The notes under the pieces were generated by a model. The model made no database searches. It was not told where the DNA came from and saw nothing but the letters and a program-made list of their open reading frames with translations. The position numbers were made by a program, and so were the translations under genes. 64,000 bases of DNA from Candidatus Magasanikiibacteriota bacterium (GTDB lineage Bacteria > Patescibacteria > ABY1 > Magasanikbacterales > 2-02-FULL-50-9b), in contig CAITMK010000012.1 of the NCBI GenBank assembly GCA_903893485.1, forward strand, positions 62,001-126,000, read 5' to 3'. Shown here piece after piece: positions 60,501-64,000 of the stretch; within the stretch, counting starts at the first letter, position 1, and every line of letters begins with the position of its first letter.

Positions 60501-60776
60501 GCAACATTCAAGCGCACATTAAAACAGGGTGACACGGGCGCTGATGTAAAAGCACTTCAGATTTTTCTCAACGCGCACGGCTACGTAATTGCTGCCAAAG
60601 GAGCGGGTTCGCCAGGAAAAGAAACGACCACCTTTGGCTCAAACGTTACTGCAGCGCTTAAGAAATTTCAACAAGATAATGCTGATACATTACTTAAACC
60701 CTTTGGTTTGGTGAAACCAACTGGAAATTTTGGCACCGCAACTTTGAAATTTGTTACAGGGATGCTCGCGCCATAG
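48531..60776 (+). CDS. Giant GLUG-repeat adhesin with PA14-like and peptidoglycan-binding domains
   Basis: The 4081-residue exported protein opens with a signal peptide (to about residue 33). A PA14-like sugar-binding domain follows at about 140-295 (GMYEFDAGVDDGIRVYIDD). Five modules of about 600 residues start near residues 382, 1026, 1640, 2262 and 2830. Each opens with a C-x-DLQ block and a NDIDCTGIDFxP block and holds many short GLUG repeats (GGFVGxxxG, xxNSYATGxV). Four close in W-DF--W---YP-L; the fifth ends similarly in IWTSDSYPTLLGLP. Fibronectin-like domains, a GCMDKTALNYNP motif and two peptidoglycan-binding domains finish it. The frame is unbroken over 12 kb. It is the largest gene in the window and probably mediates attachment to another cell or surface. 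Confidence 0.92.
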   Translation: MNLLFRKKSAYILLSIMNATMLLLFLPTSVHATPVSHPGQIKISVFDELRQPVQNADIGVSCGNSSPVDTGIPTDYSGTEYIDPATLLGASCVSGDPIIIQVASSTLVTQTYPVINAASNYYSDIDPDSALTYHDGSNNVYSFGVETTGQYDASFWNMSDDPLGLSFPTGTPDAVVPNYSGTPLLNFDWSGSSPTGGISGYDWDAEFTKTVTTGEGMYEFDAGVDDGIRVYIDDTPLTPDGWTTQGIGTLYSWKTHLTAGSHTIKVDYFQGGGGSALKTAFYPIFPASPVLSVVKPIISPLDDAFSSPIITINASVAGNITSSGSCSYSGSVNSGNTDIPLSLSPLDGDHSDCTLTLTDPSTDLSNTISVPSFTAASGYQTHYISSCQDLENVGNNPNTYLDQITLTNSIDCTGIDFAPLSFGGNAFQGFFDGGYNTISNLSINQPGIDGVGLFSATNAALMGNVTITGSGVAGRNEVGAFVGYARNTNFVSVSSTMAVSNGTGSGSWGVGGLVGYLNYDDGLNHNLNHLYVSGTVTSTASTIGGIAGEMDVTYAGTNVLVQSVTSTAVIGSADFPSSESGGLFGDVWSINTSDAASTTLTIDHAYASGDVFGGGGGWSNTGGLVGLFESVTNGGPLAISVTSSTAAGNVTSNNGYAGGFIGDNVIYYADHDFQQTFDGDLATGSVVGDAFSRYVGGFLGFVNMNNDAGVHQELLIKNSVASGSTVQGYLYVGGFVGGDDGDSGQVRLNYDYSSGGLIFQNDYSSANVTHAVDSSNNYFGGFAGILNGNASDSIQYPAAIAVDQCAAVGSVTAENSAAVGGFVGEIDGNVAITNSYSTGDTVGAVYTGGFVGVLGAVNPGSLVPDGIAASYSTGAVTSTSDYAGGFAGYLITSEMIGDYAVSHVSTPGDNHGGLMGGISGGIPPAYDVYDQARTGQIELMAGAGVDAPMFGLMAVNGDGTGSNPVPDDAYFFNSTSTEPYDFHDYFPADYWNFDTVWNVHRNTYPTLKNLPYALIQGNGSEQSPYQIRSCEDLQTMSNQDPSSYFQLQNDIDCTGIDFQPNDFGDASFTGSLDGQGYSIINLNVNQSYSDAGLFRFVADATIHDIVFDGGSIQSYNNAGVIAGSALDTNIFNVTSTASVISNDDGSYFGGLVGTATFSNGLANNWSGLTVSSTLGAGAIAGGLAGYLEVLDAGTTFAVNSSTFSGNINYSIDNLYDAGGLIGLTYVHNAEGGATTTLRIANSSASSTINTGNGGAAGEIIGEIWMNIDGENQIGPVDVQMTSSTASGQVSGQYTVGGFIGGAEAEGNADAILNISHNTANVAVNSNGSSAGGFVGFTLMQSSYPHNIQLNFTDDVAEGDVVGNFQVGGFLGSAIGMGPAIDLFDPNATGGLTISRSYASGNVSGTSDEVGGFAGGLAGYSVNPSVLQTITIDQCYARGSVLGGGVNTGGFVGVQYGATGISNAAALGNVSGNLNYTGGFVGDIGGADTSIRNSYAIGSVFGAPGGAVGGFAGLLESLGSISNSFSVGAVTADAGGGFIGSDTADESALSNDYFDIYNSLESSCLPSGGGATECTGVDNGGSDQSYFYLNSNAPFLNGSPVWDFTSIWEKHVAAYPTLRAVPFGLIGNSGLISGSANNPTIISSCTDLQNVSTGNYAGTYELGADIDCTGVDFQPIQFGPFGFQGVFNGQGHSISNLTINQDGQNVGLFSFLDGGIIENVSILSGSVTGTSYVGGLVGIAYDSIIQNVTSTIPVSGAGYAESIGGIVGATYFDDGQSYDWSHLIASSTVAGYNVTGGLAGTIDINYPGTAFHLDTATSTSVLTSTVDEINQSGGMIGILSADNIFGATSTVQITNSYSLITVSSTYGFLVGGFVGDVRANESGPYGEGPTEITISSSTAQGIMNSASYSYGWGGFVGAAETGGSSDSSITLSHDSATTNVNGVYSVGGFAGVGWVLNWNGPYHMEVNMTDDYATGAVSGIDFVGGFFGSTEGEGSFAYLSNELATGGLSIARSYSSGPVTGTGNEVGGFAGYVDCYSGNNAILHVCRFIQDFSTSPVVGTGYDIGGFVGNLAGFSSVEDSYETGDVSELSGKHVGGFVGQMGINSGNNSITRSYSTGSVTGSADINGGFVGQIAQDGAVIQNNFSAGAVNSGGGFIGGAYNVDLSLVQNNYFDVTRAGLSNCALDGSVDSSNCAGVNVDGADSNYFFNNTSNAPFSGAGSNWDFSGTWQAQTFTYPLLKTIPLAAQEAGAMIGSGTQDDPYLVSNCAQLQNIENDVFSAYKLVNDIDCSATAEWNNGLGFFPIGDLSYGPPFLGFFDGNHHTITNLHINSSNGTDVGLFSFATASVIQNVTLDGGSVSSGFSGSSYSLPPGIAGLVGFVSNAVVRGASVKNMSINAALPAGGVVGNLSSSGPAFDNMYYQNELSFSDSINNTISSSGFNLAGGLVGSASSVGIDNSFASSTVNGDFAAGGLVGMANNIYVRNSYATGNITSTQSTNDVYTEPGLGGIIGSAAWTVVASSFSTAQLINNGSTPPGGIIGSIYAPYEVADSFYDISAANVSTCTGNYDGGALNCVGVNADGMDPDHFKNTVEVSPLNMVGGSNPFADSVPQWDFTKVWAVSSTYPQLLSFVAPPMMPENFGISGDYNTTTTISWSAPSSTSEGTITGYYAEVGVDGENWNPVTASSTVGASTFSTQFPSGTFASGVTYVVHVYAMQDGPENTPIYSLPLVGHLVTSSGVPPVVSIDSIENQSTFSYRPDRLTVISDSTSTISFSGGCSSVENAINAGTSVVTLHPMAAGTYDCSILVTSDATGLTTSVSIPEIVVADPPVVSIEDCNDLQHLVELRQTEYGGDTNAVFKLSNNIDCTGVDFHPVDFEEQGLSTLFDGQGYSITNLNIYQPQMQNVGLVRYANNAFFKDLTLSGGNVVGQSNVGALSGLGENVVFENVTSTVSVGSSLTQTSGQSIGGLVGNLLANNGYSTLTNVNVSGGVFGGLDIGGLVGNALIYDQSGPYQSGITINNSEMSGAVQSDYACAGGMVGWASNLSGGESGMLTIQNSHSVGNVSAYYPAGGLVGCGSSMKISDSYATGNISGFWEIGGLVGELDNSGYIQRSFATGNVTMPTHTYYDNSNGDFGGLVGYMDAYAYAMGGSPAPAISSSYATGSVGLTGSNYVGGLVGAIYSGGNIHNSFATGNVTGEFVVGGLVGEYQNSGSGATSTIQNSYAAPSSVSGVSRSGDNAQSIGGLVGRMDAGNIQNSFAADLVQSDGTAPGGLVGYLTADRGISGSNNLFDANRADLTNCVGQGSNDVGCDYVNLGGDNSNYFYSLANAPMSSWSHDIWTSDSYPTLLGLPSVLSESVDQTPPGPVTNVSASVVNDTILQLLWNPPTDGDYSSTIIRDYWYSFGDENPYGTPFSVYDGDLMTMMSTSTSFMKGDIPDGVYGLGIFAVDTHGNASLAATSTYTLWRYPIFTSRYSTNFQQSSVSVGVRVTTPDGSPITSVKVKYSQDWRYDHEMVNDHPDGSGDYPFTIGGLLCNTYYHTEWEVTNKNGTATSGNQDILTAACGAISVSSVSATPSTSTAEITWTSDRVGTSQVAYSPDTAHVLYSNTVETDEDTRVSSHTVVLTNLKSCTTYHYQVISIDEDSNTSTSDYQSFDTTGCIGGTAPSSATSALVSTTDVSTSSLTDSDNTFTVTAPANFTAATSSVVIQIKALSSTSVLGTIGTPASDLKSGAVVDFDVKALIDSNTTLDSFDLPVTITYNYSANDISGLNESSLWMYHYHNDTWMPLDNCSLDTHAKTITCTAPSFSIFAVFGKNPPAPAPPQNNGGGGGGSGGVSPYVGCMDKTALNYNPAAIVSRDCMYAPKPVVVVTPPAPVINPNALSCTIPLYLKSAVRYGAKNNPDDVKMLQKFLNTDEGYNLPISGVYDKALYKAVVAWQEKYAADVLTPWGIKKGTGYIYTQSLKKIKQLHEAKCPITAPAAPSISAAVPVKSAPPLATFKRTLKQGDTGADVKALQIFLNAHGYVIAAKGAGSPGKETTTFGSNVTAALKKFQQDNADTLLKPFGLVKPTGNFGTATLKFVTGMLAP

Positions 60777-60802
60777 TATTGACCGCTTATGCACCAAACT
60801 TT

Positions 60803-60831
60803 TTGAAAAAAGTTTGTATAAGGTGTATCAT
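60803..60831 (+). promoter_or_regulatory. Promoter upstream of pyrG
   Basis: TTGAAA (60803-60808), 17 bp, TATCAT (60826-60831), then 9 nt to ATG 60841 of a 15-codon frame. Confidence 0.65.
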
Positions 60832-60840
60832 ACTCTCGGT

Positions 60841-60888
60841 ATGAAAATTGGGTGTAGACGTAAGATTATCCACAATTTATTCACTTAA
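60841..60888 (+). CDS. Possible 15-residue leader peptide before pyrG
   Basis: ATG, then MKIGCRRKIIHNLFT and TAA. It lies exactly 9 nt after the -10, the spacing used by leaderless genes elsewhere here, and its stop is 2 nt before a terminator hairpin. No pyrimidine-linked codon run is obvious, although Arg codons AGA CGT and three Ile codons are present. It could be a regulatory leader or chance. Confidence 0.45.
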   Translation: MKIGCRRKIIHNLFT

Positions 60889-60890
60889 TC

Positions 60891-60918
60891 CGCAGAGTTT
60901 TTAAGACTCTGCGTTTTT
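60891..60918 (+). terminator. Intrinsic terminator or attenuator before pyrG
   Basis: Stem CGCAGAGT/ACTCTGCG, seven-base loop, T5 tail, 14 nt before the pyrG ATG. It would stop transcripts from the upstream promoter before pyrG. Confidence 0.75.
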
Positions 60919-60932
60919 AATTTCGGCGCAAT

Positions 60933-62555
60933 ATGAAATACATCTTCGTGGTTGGCGGTGTTATGTCTGGTGTTGGTAAAGGCGTTACGACTTCTTCAAT
61001 TGGCGCGCTGCTGCGAGCAAAAGGTTTGGCAGTAACGGCGGTTAAAATCGATCCGTACATTAATGTTGATGCCGGCACCATGAATCCAATTGAACACGGT
61101 GAAGTTTTTGTAACTGTTGATGGCGACGAAACCGATCAAGACATTGGCAACTACGAACGTTTTTTAGATACAAATATTACGGCCGTGAATTATATGACCA
61201 CGGGCCGCGTGTATCAATCAGTTATCGAACGCGAACGCGCCATGGGATATAAAGGTAAATGCGTTGAGGTGGTGCCAGATGTGCCAAATGAAATCATCGA
61301 TCGCATTCAGCGCGCCGGAAAAAATGCAAAAGCCGATGTCGTGTTGATTGAAATTGGTGGCACGGTTGGAGAATATCAAAATGTTTTATTTTTAGAAGCT
61401 GCCCGCACCATGAAATTAACGCAACCACGCAATGTGATTACGGTGCTGGTAAGCTATTTGCCCGTACCAGGTGCGATCGGCGAAATGAAAACCAAACCAA
61501 CGCAATTTGCCGCGCGTACTTTAAATGCTACCGGTATTCAGGCCGATTTAATTGTGTGTCGCAGTGTGCAAAGTTTAGATGAGCCACGCCGTCGCAAACT
61601 CGCATTATTTTGTAATGTTGCTGCAGAAGATGTAATCGCAGCGCCCGATGTTTCTAGCATTTACGAAGTTCCAATTATTTTTGAACAACAAAAAGTTGCC
61701 GAGCGTGTGATGAAAAAATTATCTTTGCGTGCCAAGAAAAATGACATGGCGCCATGGAATAAATTATTGCACACGATTCAACATCCAAAACGGGAAGTGC
61801 AAATTGCAGTGATTGGAAAATATTTTTCAACCGGAAATTTTGTTTTGTCGGATGCGTATATTTCTGTCATCGAGGCAATCAAACATGCAGCGTGGGCCAA
61901 TGGCGTAAGCGCAAAACTCACCTGGATTTCATCCGAAGAGTACGAAAAGACGCCAGCCCGCATCAAAGAACTTTCAAATTTTGACGGCGTCGTGGTGCCT
62001 GGTGGATTTGGCGCGCGTGGTTTTGAAGGAAATATCGCTGCAATTAAATATGTGCGCGAGAAAAAAATTCCGTACTTTGGTTTGTGCTATGGTTTGCAAA
62101 TGGCAGTTATCGAATTTGCGCGTCATGCATGCGGAATAAAAAGTGCACACACATTGGAAGTTGATCCAAAAACACCAGACCCAATCGTGCACTTTATGCC
62201 TGGCCAAGCAGAAAAGATTTTGACCAAAAAATATGGCGGCACCATGCGTCTTGGTTCGTACGATTGTACACTTGCAAAAAATTCAGTGGCACGCACCGCG
62301 TATGGCCAAGAAAAAATTTCAGAGCGACATCGTCATCGCTATGAAGTAAATAATAAATATCGCGAGGTGCTGGAGAAAAAAGGCCTGGTGTTATCCGGCA
62401 TCAACACGGAATTTGATTTGGTAGAAATTGTTGAGCTACCACGCGCCGTACATCCATTTTTTGTGGGCGTACAATTTCATCCAGAATTTCAGTCGCGTCC
62501 ACTGCGACCGCATCCATTGTTTAAGGATTTTATTAAAGCCGCACTCAAGGGTTGA
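60933..62555 (+). CDS. pyrG: CTP synthase
   Basis: The 540-residue enzyme makes CTP from UTP, ATP and glutamine. The amidoligase domain has FVVGGVMSGVGKGV (P-loop), KIDPYINVDAGTMNP and HGEVFVTVDGDETDQDIGNYERF. The C-terminal glutaminase has GGFG-RGFEG, the nucleophile FGLCYGLQ (Cys near residue 390) and FHPE with the catalytic His-Glu. Length is normal. No Shine-Dalgarno sequence. An upstream terminator separates it from the nearest strong promoter; TAATTT (60918-60923), 9 nt before ATG, might be a local leaderless -10 instead. Confidence 0.98.
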   Translation: MKYIFVVGGVMSGVGKGVTTSSIGALLRAKGLAVTAVKIDPYINVDAGTMNPIEHGEVFVTVDGDETDQDIGNYERFLDTNITAVNYMTTGRVYQSVIERERAMGYKGKCVEVVPDVPNEIIDRIQRAGKNAKADVVLIEIGGTVGEYQNVLFLEAARTMKLTQPRNVITVLVSYLPVPGAIGEMKTKPTQFAARTLNATGIQADLIVCRSVQSLDEPRRRKLALFCNVAAEDVIAAPDVSSIYEVPIIFEQQKVAERVMKKLSLRAKKNDMAPWNKLLHTIQHPKREVQIAVIGKYFSTGNFVLSDAYISVIEAIKHAAWANGVSAKLTWISSEEYEKTPARIKELSNFDGVVVPGGFGARGFEGNIAAIKYVREKKIPYFGLCYGLQMAVIEFARHACGIKSAHTLEVDPKTPDPIVHFMPGQAEKILTKKYGGTMRLGSYDCTLAKNSVARTAYGQEKISERHRHRYEVNNKYREVLEKKGLVLSGINTEFDLVEIVELPRAVHPFFVGVQFHPEFQSRPLRPHPLFKDFIKAALKG

Positions 62556-62580
62556 CGCATAAGAAAAAAAAGGTTATTAT
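62552..62580 (+). promoter_or_regulatory. Promoter of the 62619 orphan gene
   Basis: TTGACG (62552-62557), 17 bp, TATTAT (62575-62580). The pyrG stop TGA lies inside the -35. Confidence 0.75.
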
Positions 62581-62618
62581 CCGGGCACGTGGCCACTTTG
62601 GCCGCACAAGGAGGCCTC

Positions 62619-63101
62619 ATGCCGACTGGCATAGGTGAAGGTGTTCGAGTTATTGATTGTTCGGTACCGCTCAGGCAGATTCTGAGCGAGTTGGCGCAGA
62701 AGAGGAACGTGGTTTTGGCGCACGATGAAATGCGCAAACTCCCGTTCCACGTGCATCTGGGGGATTTCATGAGTTATCCCGCGGATTTTACGGCGCGCAA
62801 CTTGCGGGTGCTGCGGTTTAATCGGTTGTTTAAAACCAAGGATGAATTGCTCGCGATGATGGCGAAGCGTCATGGAAAACCGGCGAACGCATTCGCGCTG
62901 GCCGCCATATTGGAAGATTTGCTGCCGACCGCAGTGGATGGCCCGGTGATTGCCATCGGTTTTCGCGAATTGGGGTCGATGCCGGAACAGGTGCTGCGCG
63001 CGCTTCCGTCGCACGACAAAACCCATTGGATCATCGATGTTGCGGCGCTCTATTCGGCGCTGGGCCCCGAGAACTTTTACCTCATCGTTGGAAATCGGTG
63101 A
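62619..63101 (+). CDS. Orphan protein, Shine-Dalgarno-led unit
   Basis: The 160-residue product is not recognised. It appears soluble alpha/beta with hydrophobic strands near both ends (VIDCSVPLRQIL, HWIIDVAALYSALGPENFYLIV) and a middle Lys/Arg-rich helix. AAGGAGG lies 4 nt before ATG 62619; an in-frame upstream ATG at 62589 precedes that site and is rejected. Its promoter uses the pyrG stop codon as part of the -35. Third-position GC is high compared with pyrG. Confidence 0.74.
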   Translation: MPTGIGEGVRVIDCSVPLRQILSELAQKRNVVLAHDEMRKLPFHVHLGDFMSYPADFTARNLRVLRFNRLFKTKDELLAMMAKRHGKPANAFALAAILEDLLPTAVDGPVIAIGFRELGSMPEQVLRALPSHDKTHWIIDVAALYSALGPENFYLIVGNR

Positions 63102-63104
63102 GCA

Positions 63105-63152
63105 GTGTTTCGTCGGCGTCTTGCCATTTTGGCAGGGCGTCGGCTTTTTTAA
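63105..63152 (+). terminator. Terminator of the 62619 gene
   Basis: GC-rich imperfect stem ending in CGTCGGC followed by T6. Confidence 0.65.
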
Positions 63153-63159
63153 ATAAAAA

Positions 63160-63198
63160 AATTCCGCCGACGCCCAAGGAGTGGGCGCGCGGCGGAGG
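63160..63198 (-). terminator. Terminator of the 63217 gene
   Basis: Minus strand: CCGCC/GGCGG with inner GCCCA/TGGGC, then a T7 run. Confidence 0.75.
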
Positions 63199-63216
63199 TT
63201 GCAATGCAAGATCGAA

Positions 63217-63663
63217 CTACGCAGCGGGCTTTTTGGCGCGCGCGGCAGCGATCGTCATGTGCGTGGTGTGCTCATTCCAGCGTGGAATTTCTTCGAGCAG
63301 CTTGTTGAGCGCGGTTTCGCACAGGTGTTTAAAGAGTTCGCAGTCCTTAGCGCGGTCATCGGTGGCGCTCAGGTTCGTATGGACCGAGAGCCACCGCACA
63401 AACGCAAGATCCTCCGCTTCGGGCGACGTCTGAATGTGAATGCTGAAAAGCGGAAATGGCTTCCACCCGTGGTGCTCGAGCAGTCCCTCGGTGATGGGGA
63501 TGAGGCGCAGATCCTTTCGCACCAAATCGCGCTCCAAAAGTAGCTGCATGGAGCGAAGTGCGCCGCGGGGCGTTTCCCAGGACAAAAGCTGCAAATCTCT
63601 TCGCATCGCCTCCGTGATGCGGTTTAGGCGGCGAACTTTCTGCAAATGATTGAATTCCTGCAT
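63217..63663 (-). CDS. Orphan protein, Shine-Dalgarno-led unit
   Basis: The 148-residue product is not recognised and is mostly helical with a central Pro/aromatic stretch (HHGWKPFPLFSIHI). Start at 63663 (MQEFNHLQ) has TTGGAG 6 nt upstream; the frame extends to ATG 63675 but that start would overlap the ribosome site. On the minus strand TTGACA (63725-63720) is a clear -35 with a poor -10 (AAAACT). The C-terminus is Ala/Lys-rich (TIAAARAKKPAA). Convergent with the 62619 gene, with separate terminators. Confidence 0.7.
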   Translation of the reverse strand: MQEFNHLQKVRRLNRITEAMRRDLQLLSWETPRGALRSMQLLLERDLVRKDLRLIPITEGLLEHHGWKPFPLFSIHIQTSPEAEDLAFVRWLSVHTNLSATDDRAKDCELFKHLCETALNKLLEEIPRWNEHTTHMTIAAARAKKPAA

Positions 63664-63766
63664 TTCTGACTCCAACAGTACGGCGACTGTGGGTGTAGTT
63701 TTGCATTATGCGGTTGGTTTGTCAATGCAAAGGGTTACACAGCAACTTATATTTTTTAGCAAGAGA

Positions 63767-63795
63767 TTGACATATAAGGCTCAATTCAGTACGCT
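63767..63795 (+). promoter_or_regulatory. Promoter of the 63840 gene
   Basis: TTGACA, 17 bp, TACGCT. Confidence 0.65.
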
Positions 63796-63839
63796 GAAAA
63801 TGCCAAATCATTGGCCGTTGTGAAAAGGAAGGTGGTTCC

Positions 63840-64000
63840 ATGTCTAAACATTTTGAACGCGTGATCGCGTATCGTACGACGATGCTTCAATTTGCGTATG
63901 AGCAGCTCAGGTCTCTCTGCAACTTTGTCTACATTCCACAGGATGGCAAAGGTATCGACGCGCTGCGGTGCGATCCGAATCTGACGTTCGAACAGGTGCA
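63840..64000 (+). CDS. Orphan protein, 5' part (3' end outside window)
   Basis: The first 53 codons are visible and cannot be assigned. They begin MSKHFERVIAYRTTML and are helical, followed by FVYIPQDGKGIDALRCDP. GGAAGGTGG lies 5 nt before ATG. A TTGACA-type promoter precedes it with a leader of about 40 nt, so it matches the orphan-unit design. No signal peptide is visible. Confidence 0.6.
   Translation, partial: MSKHFERVIAYRTTMLQFAYEQLRSLCNFVYIPQDGKGIDALRCDPNLTFEQV

Noticed and set aside
60796..60816. Hairpin AAACTTTTT/AAAAAGTTT as a strong terminator of the giant adhesin gene
   Set aside because: It is A/T-only, weak, lacks a GC stem and overlaps the pyrG-leader -35, so it is not listed as a terminator.
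60866..60885. DnaA-box matches (TTATCCACA and TTATTCACT) before pyrG; another TTATCCACA at 47870
   Set aside because: There are too few and no dnaA/dnaN context, AT-rich unwinding region or box cluster. They are likely chance in this composition, so no origin is claimed.
62577..63209. 210-codon minus-strand frame over the 62619 gene
   Set aside because: The plus strand has promoter, AAGGAGG and terminator; the minus frame has none.
1..64000. CRISPR arrays, insertion sequences, integrases, toxin-antitoxin pairs
   Set aside because: No regularly spaced direct repeats, transposase or integrase motifs, or recognised toxin families were found on either strand.
1..64000. UGA recoding
   Set aside because: TGA ends pheS, tyrS, pyrG, argS and others at the expected family lengths, so the standard bacterial code fits.

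Overview
The window looks like a chromosome segment of an ultra-small Candidate Phyla Radiation (Patescibacteria, Parcubacteria-like) bacterium. This is inference from gene content: compact single-copy housekeeping genes, a VirB2-like pilin of the type common in that group, several secreted proteins ending in LQxFL...FGxxT peptidoglycan-binding domains, bactofilin, lipoproteins, and many unrecognised exported proteins. TGA is used as a normal stop (pheS, gmk-rlu junction, tyrS), so the Gly-UGA code of Gracilibacteria/SR1 does not apply. No rRNA, CRISPR array, transposase or integrase was seen.

Layout. 1-3025: the end of a DsbA-like thioredoxin protein followed at once by a Cys-rich VirB2-like membrane protein. 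3107-7650: uvrA, an RluA-family pseudouridine synthase and gmk in an ATGA-overlapped operon, then rplS. 7710-14886: membrane and exported proteins, a CCA-adding-type nucleotidyltransferase, and an orphan gene. 14913-22433: tRNA-Ile(UAU) with a structured leader, pheST, a DHH-like protein, two lipoproteins and a large nested palindrome. 22483-29473: valS, carrying an apparent histidine-phosphatase domain inside its catalytic half, four GC-rich orphan genes and tyrS. 29476-31459: an AT-rich accessory block with a broken trypsin-like peptidase. 31492-43898: small proteins, a BspA/DUF285 surface protein, a HisC-like aminotransferase, argS, bactofilin and a divergent lipid-kinase-like protein. 43938-47840: three tRNAs, an ice-binding-like (DUF3494) protein, a methyltransferase and a YraN nuclease-like protein. 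47938-60776: an exported protein and a 4081-residue GLUG-repeat adhesin. 60803-64000: pyrG behind a possible leader peptide and terminator, then more orphan genes.

Two gene styles are interleaved. Most housekeeping and surface genes have no Shine-Dalgarno sequence. Many of them carry a TATAMT-like -10 box 6-9 nt before ATG, which predicts leaderless or nearly leaderless mRNAs. About twelve unrecognised genes are different: they have a TTGACA-type -35 with 17-bp spacing, a leader, a strong Shine-Dalgarno sequence, GC-rich codons and their own intrinsic terminator. They behave like self-contained, moron-like units slotted between housekeeping genes.

The points most worth following are the ValRS-phosphatase fusion, the orphan units, the pyrG leader, the tRNA-Ile(UAU) with hairpin leader, and the nested palindromic elements. 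All function calls rest on motif reading of the sequence alone; no database search was run.
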